Assembly (NCBI GenBank): GCA_051745265.1
Contig: JBNJDW010000019.1
Coordinates: 1 to 15,590, forward strand
Direction of reading: 5' to 3'
DNA length: 15,590 bases
From: JBNJDW01 sp051745265
GTDB lineage: Bacteria; Pseudomonadota; Alphaproteobacteria; Micavibrionales; CSBR16-224
Below, one piece after another: positions 14,739-15,590 of the stretch. The translations under genes were made by a program, and so were the position numbers. How positions within the stretch are numbered: position 1 is the first letter of the stretch; each line of letters starts with the position of its first letter. The notes under the pieces were generated by a model. It searched no databases. It was not told where the DNA came from and was given only the letters and a program-made list of their open reading frames with translations.

Positions 14739-14757
14739 GACGGCTGTTTCCTTTTGT

Positions 14758-14785
14758 GTTATAGATAGATAACAAGAGTTTGCAA
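14758..14785 (-). promoter_or_regulatory. Candidate fabI promoter
   Basis: On the minus strand TTGCAA (14785-14780) and TATAAC (14763-14758) are 16 bp apart, with five of six matches in the -10 box. The predicted start, near 14751, falls inside the AAGGA ribosome binding site (14753-14749), which weakens the call; the true start may lie further upstream in this 184-bp divergent region. Confidence 0.3.
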
Positions 14786-14865
14786 TTTCTGTTGCATACT
14801 ACACAAAATCTTTGACGGGTCCAGAAAAAACACTTTATGGTTATAAATTATTCATCTTGCGCAGG

Positions 14866-14871
14866 TATAAT
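14866..14871 (+). promoter_or_regulatory. Candidate -10 box of the M23 peptidase gene
   Basis: A perfect TATAAT lies 51 bp before the ATG at 14923, with a predicted start near 14878. No good -35 hexamer stands 16-18 bp upstream (the region is simply AT-rich). Confidence 0.35.
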
Positions 14872-14881
14872 AGTTAGTGCT

Positions 14882-14920
14882 ATGAGAGTGGAGTCTTCTA
14901 ATAAATTGGGGTTGTTCTAA
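14882..14920 (+). other. 12-codon upstream mini-ORF
   Basis: ATG at 14882 opens a frame of 12 codons (MRVESSNKLGLF) that stops at 14918-14920, 2 bp before the peptidase ATG. It begins about 4 bp after the start site predicted from the TATAAT box and has no Shine-Dalgarno. Ribosomes ending here could reinitiate on the peptidase gene, whose own ribosome binding site is weak. It may equally be chance. Confidence 0.25.
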
Positions 14921-14922
14921 AT

Positions 14923-15590
14923 ATGACCGTTTCCTATACGCGCCGCAGACGTTCGCAGTCGCCGGTTCCTTTACGTTTTATTGCCCTTGGGCTACTGGTT
15001 TTAACTGTTGGCTATTGGCTTTGGCCTTCTTCCGACAACGCAGATGATAACGGCATATCGGCTGTAACGGCACAGACCGCAACAGTTCCGGAATCTGCAG
15101 AGCAGACAACTGAAAAAGCCAAGGCGGGTGAAAGCGATCTTGGCATCAATATGAAAGATATCCTGAACACCCCGCCGCAGATATCTTCTGATACATATAA
15201 ATCAGATACAGCATCCACAACAGACAAGGCATCCACAGCAGATGTTCAGACAAGCGCTGTAGAAACAACAGGGCAGCAGGATGAAGTCGTTGCCGGTCTG
15301 CTGGGGATTGAACCGGCTGCCGGCTTGCCAGTGGCGCGCGGCGGCGTTTATTTGCCCGAACCGCGCCCTGAAATTTTTGAGATGATCAATCTGTCCGCCG
15401 AAGAGATCACAGCGCGTTTGACCGATCTTGAAAAGAAAGGCGTACGCCCGGTCAGTGTCAAAATTGAATCCGGCGATACCCTGGCCGAGGCGCTGACAAA
15501 GCGTCTTGATGTTGGTGCGCGTGATACACATCATGCGATTGAATCACTGGCGGCGGTTTTTGATCCGCGCGATGTGCGTCCGGGGCAGAC
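14923..15590 (+). CDS. Membrane-anchored M23-type peptidoglycan peptidase, N-terminal part (3' end outside window)
   Basis: The frame is open from ATG 14923 to the window edge (222 codons). A basic N-terminus (YTRRRRSQ) precedes one transmembrane helix at about residues 16-35, giving a type II anchor with the rest in the periplasm. Residues 40-130 are a low-complexity Thr/Ser/Ala/Asp linker. From about residue 177 the sequence SVKIESGDTLAEALTKRL and FDPRDVRPGQT fits the LysM-like OapA/Csd3-type N-terminal domain that precedes M23 (LytM) metallopeptidase domains in DD-endopeptidases. The catalytic HxxxD and HxH motifs would lie beyond the edge, so activity cannot be judged. It is divergent from fabI. 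The nearest ribosome binding site is a poor GGGG about 12 bp upstream. Confidence 0.8.
   Translation, partial: MTVSYTRRRRSQSPVPLRFIALGLLVLTVGYWLWPSSDNADDNGISAVTAQTATVPESAEQTTEKAKAGESDLGINMKDILNTPPQISSDTYKSDTASTTDKASTADVQTSAVETTGQQDEVVAGLLGIEPAAGLPVARGGVYLPEPRPEIFEMINLSAEEITARLTDLEKKGVRPVSVKIESGDTLAEALTKRLDVGARDTHHAIESLAAVFDPRDVRPGQ

Overview
The window reads as core chromosome of an alphaproteobacterium, with a moderate GC content. The pointers are a CpdR-type response regulator, a zinc-ribbon/DUF3426 membrane protein upstream of it, ftsE-ftsX followed by plsC, and a fabI-aroC pair. A Rhodospirillales- or Micavibrionales-like lineage is my guess only. I see no mobile element, CRISPR array, tRNA or rRNA.

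Layout. 1-1099 (+): the 3' part of ftsY, entering the window inside a perfect 17-copy hexanucleotide repeat that encodes Glu-Pro dipeptides. 1143-1841 (+): an unrecognised 232-residue protein, possibly made from a leaderless mRNA. 1905-3434 (+): AMP nucleosidase (amn). 3443-5794 (-): the ftsE-ftsX-plsC operon, which meets amn tail to tail. 5899-7026 (+): a zinc-ribbon/DUF3426 membrane protein and a CpdR-like receiver, 3 bp apart, divergent from ftsE. 7099-9294 (+): a 731-residue ankyrin-like helical-repeat protein behind a good sigma-70 promoter. 9357-10349 (+): a lytic transglycosylase without a signal peptide, behind a close match to a sigma-54 promoter. 10385-12256 (-): sppA signal peptide peptidase. 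12257-12795: a 539-bp gene-free region with a candidate sppA promoter and operator, a very strong minus-strand terminator, and a structured segment that may be a small RNA. 12796-14738 (-): fabI then aroC. 14923 to the edge (+): the start of a membrane-anchored M23-type peptidoglycan peptidase.

The genes share a cell-envelope theme: protein targeting (FtsY), division and wall hydrolase control (FtsEX), phospholipid synthesis (PlsC, FabI), peptidoglycan cleavage (transglycosylase, M23 peptidase) and membrane proteolysis (SppA). A CpdR-type regulator adds a possible link to the cell cycle. The observations most worth a second look are the sigma-54 site before the transglycosylase, the structured intergenic segment near 12480-12622, and the in-frame hexanucleotide microsatellite in ftsY.
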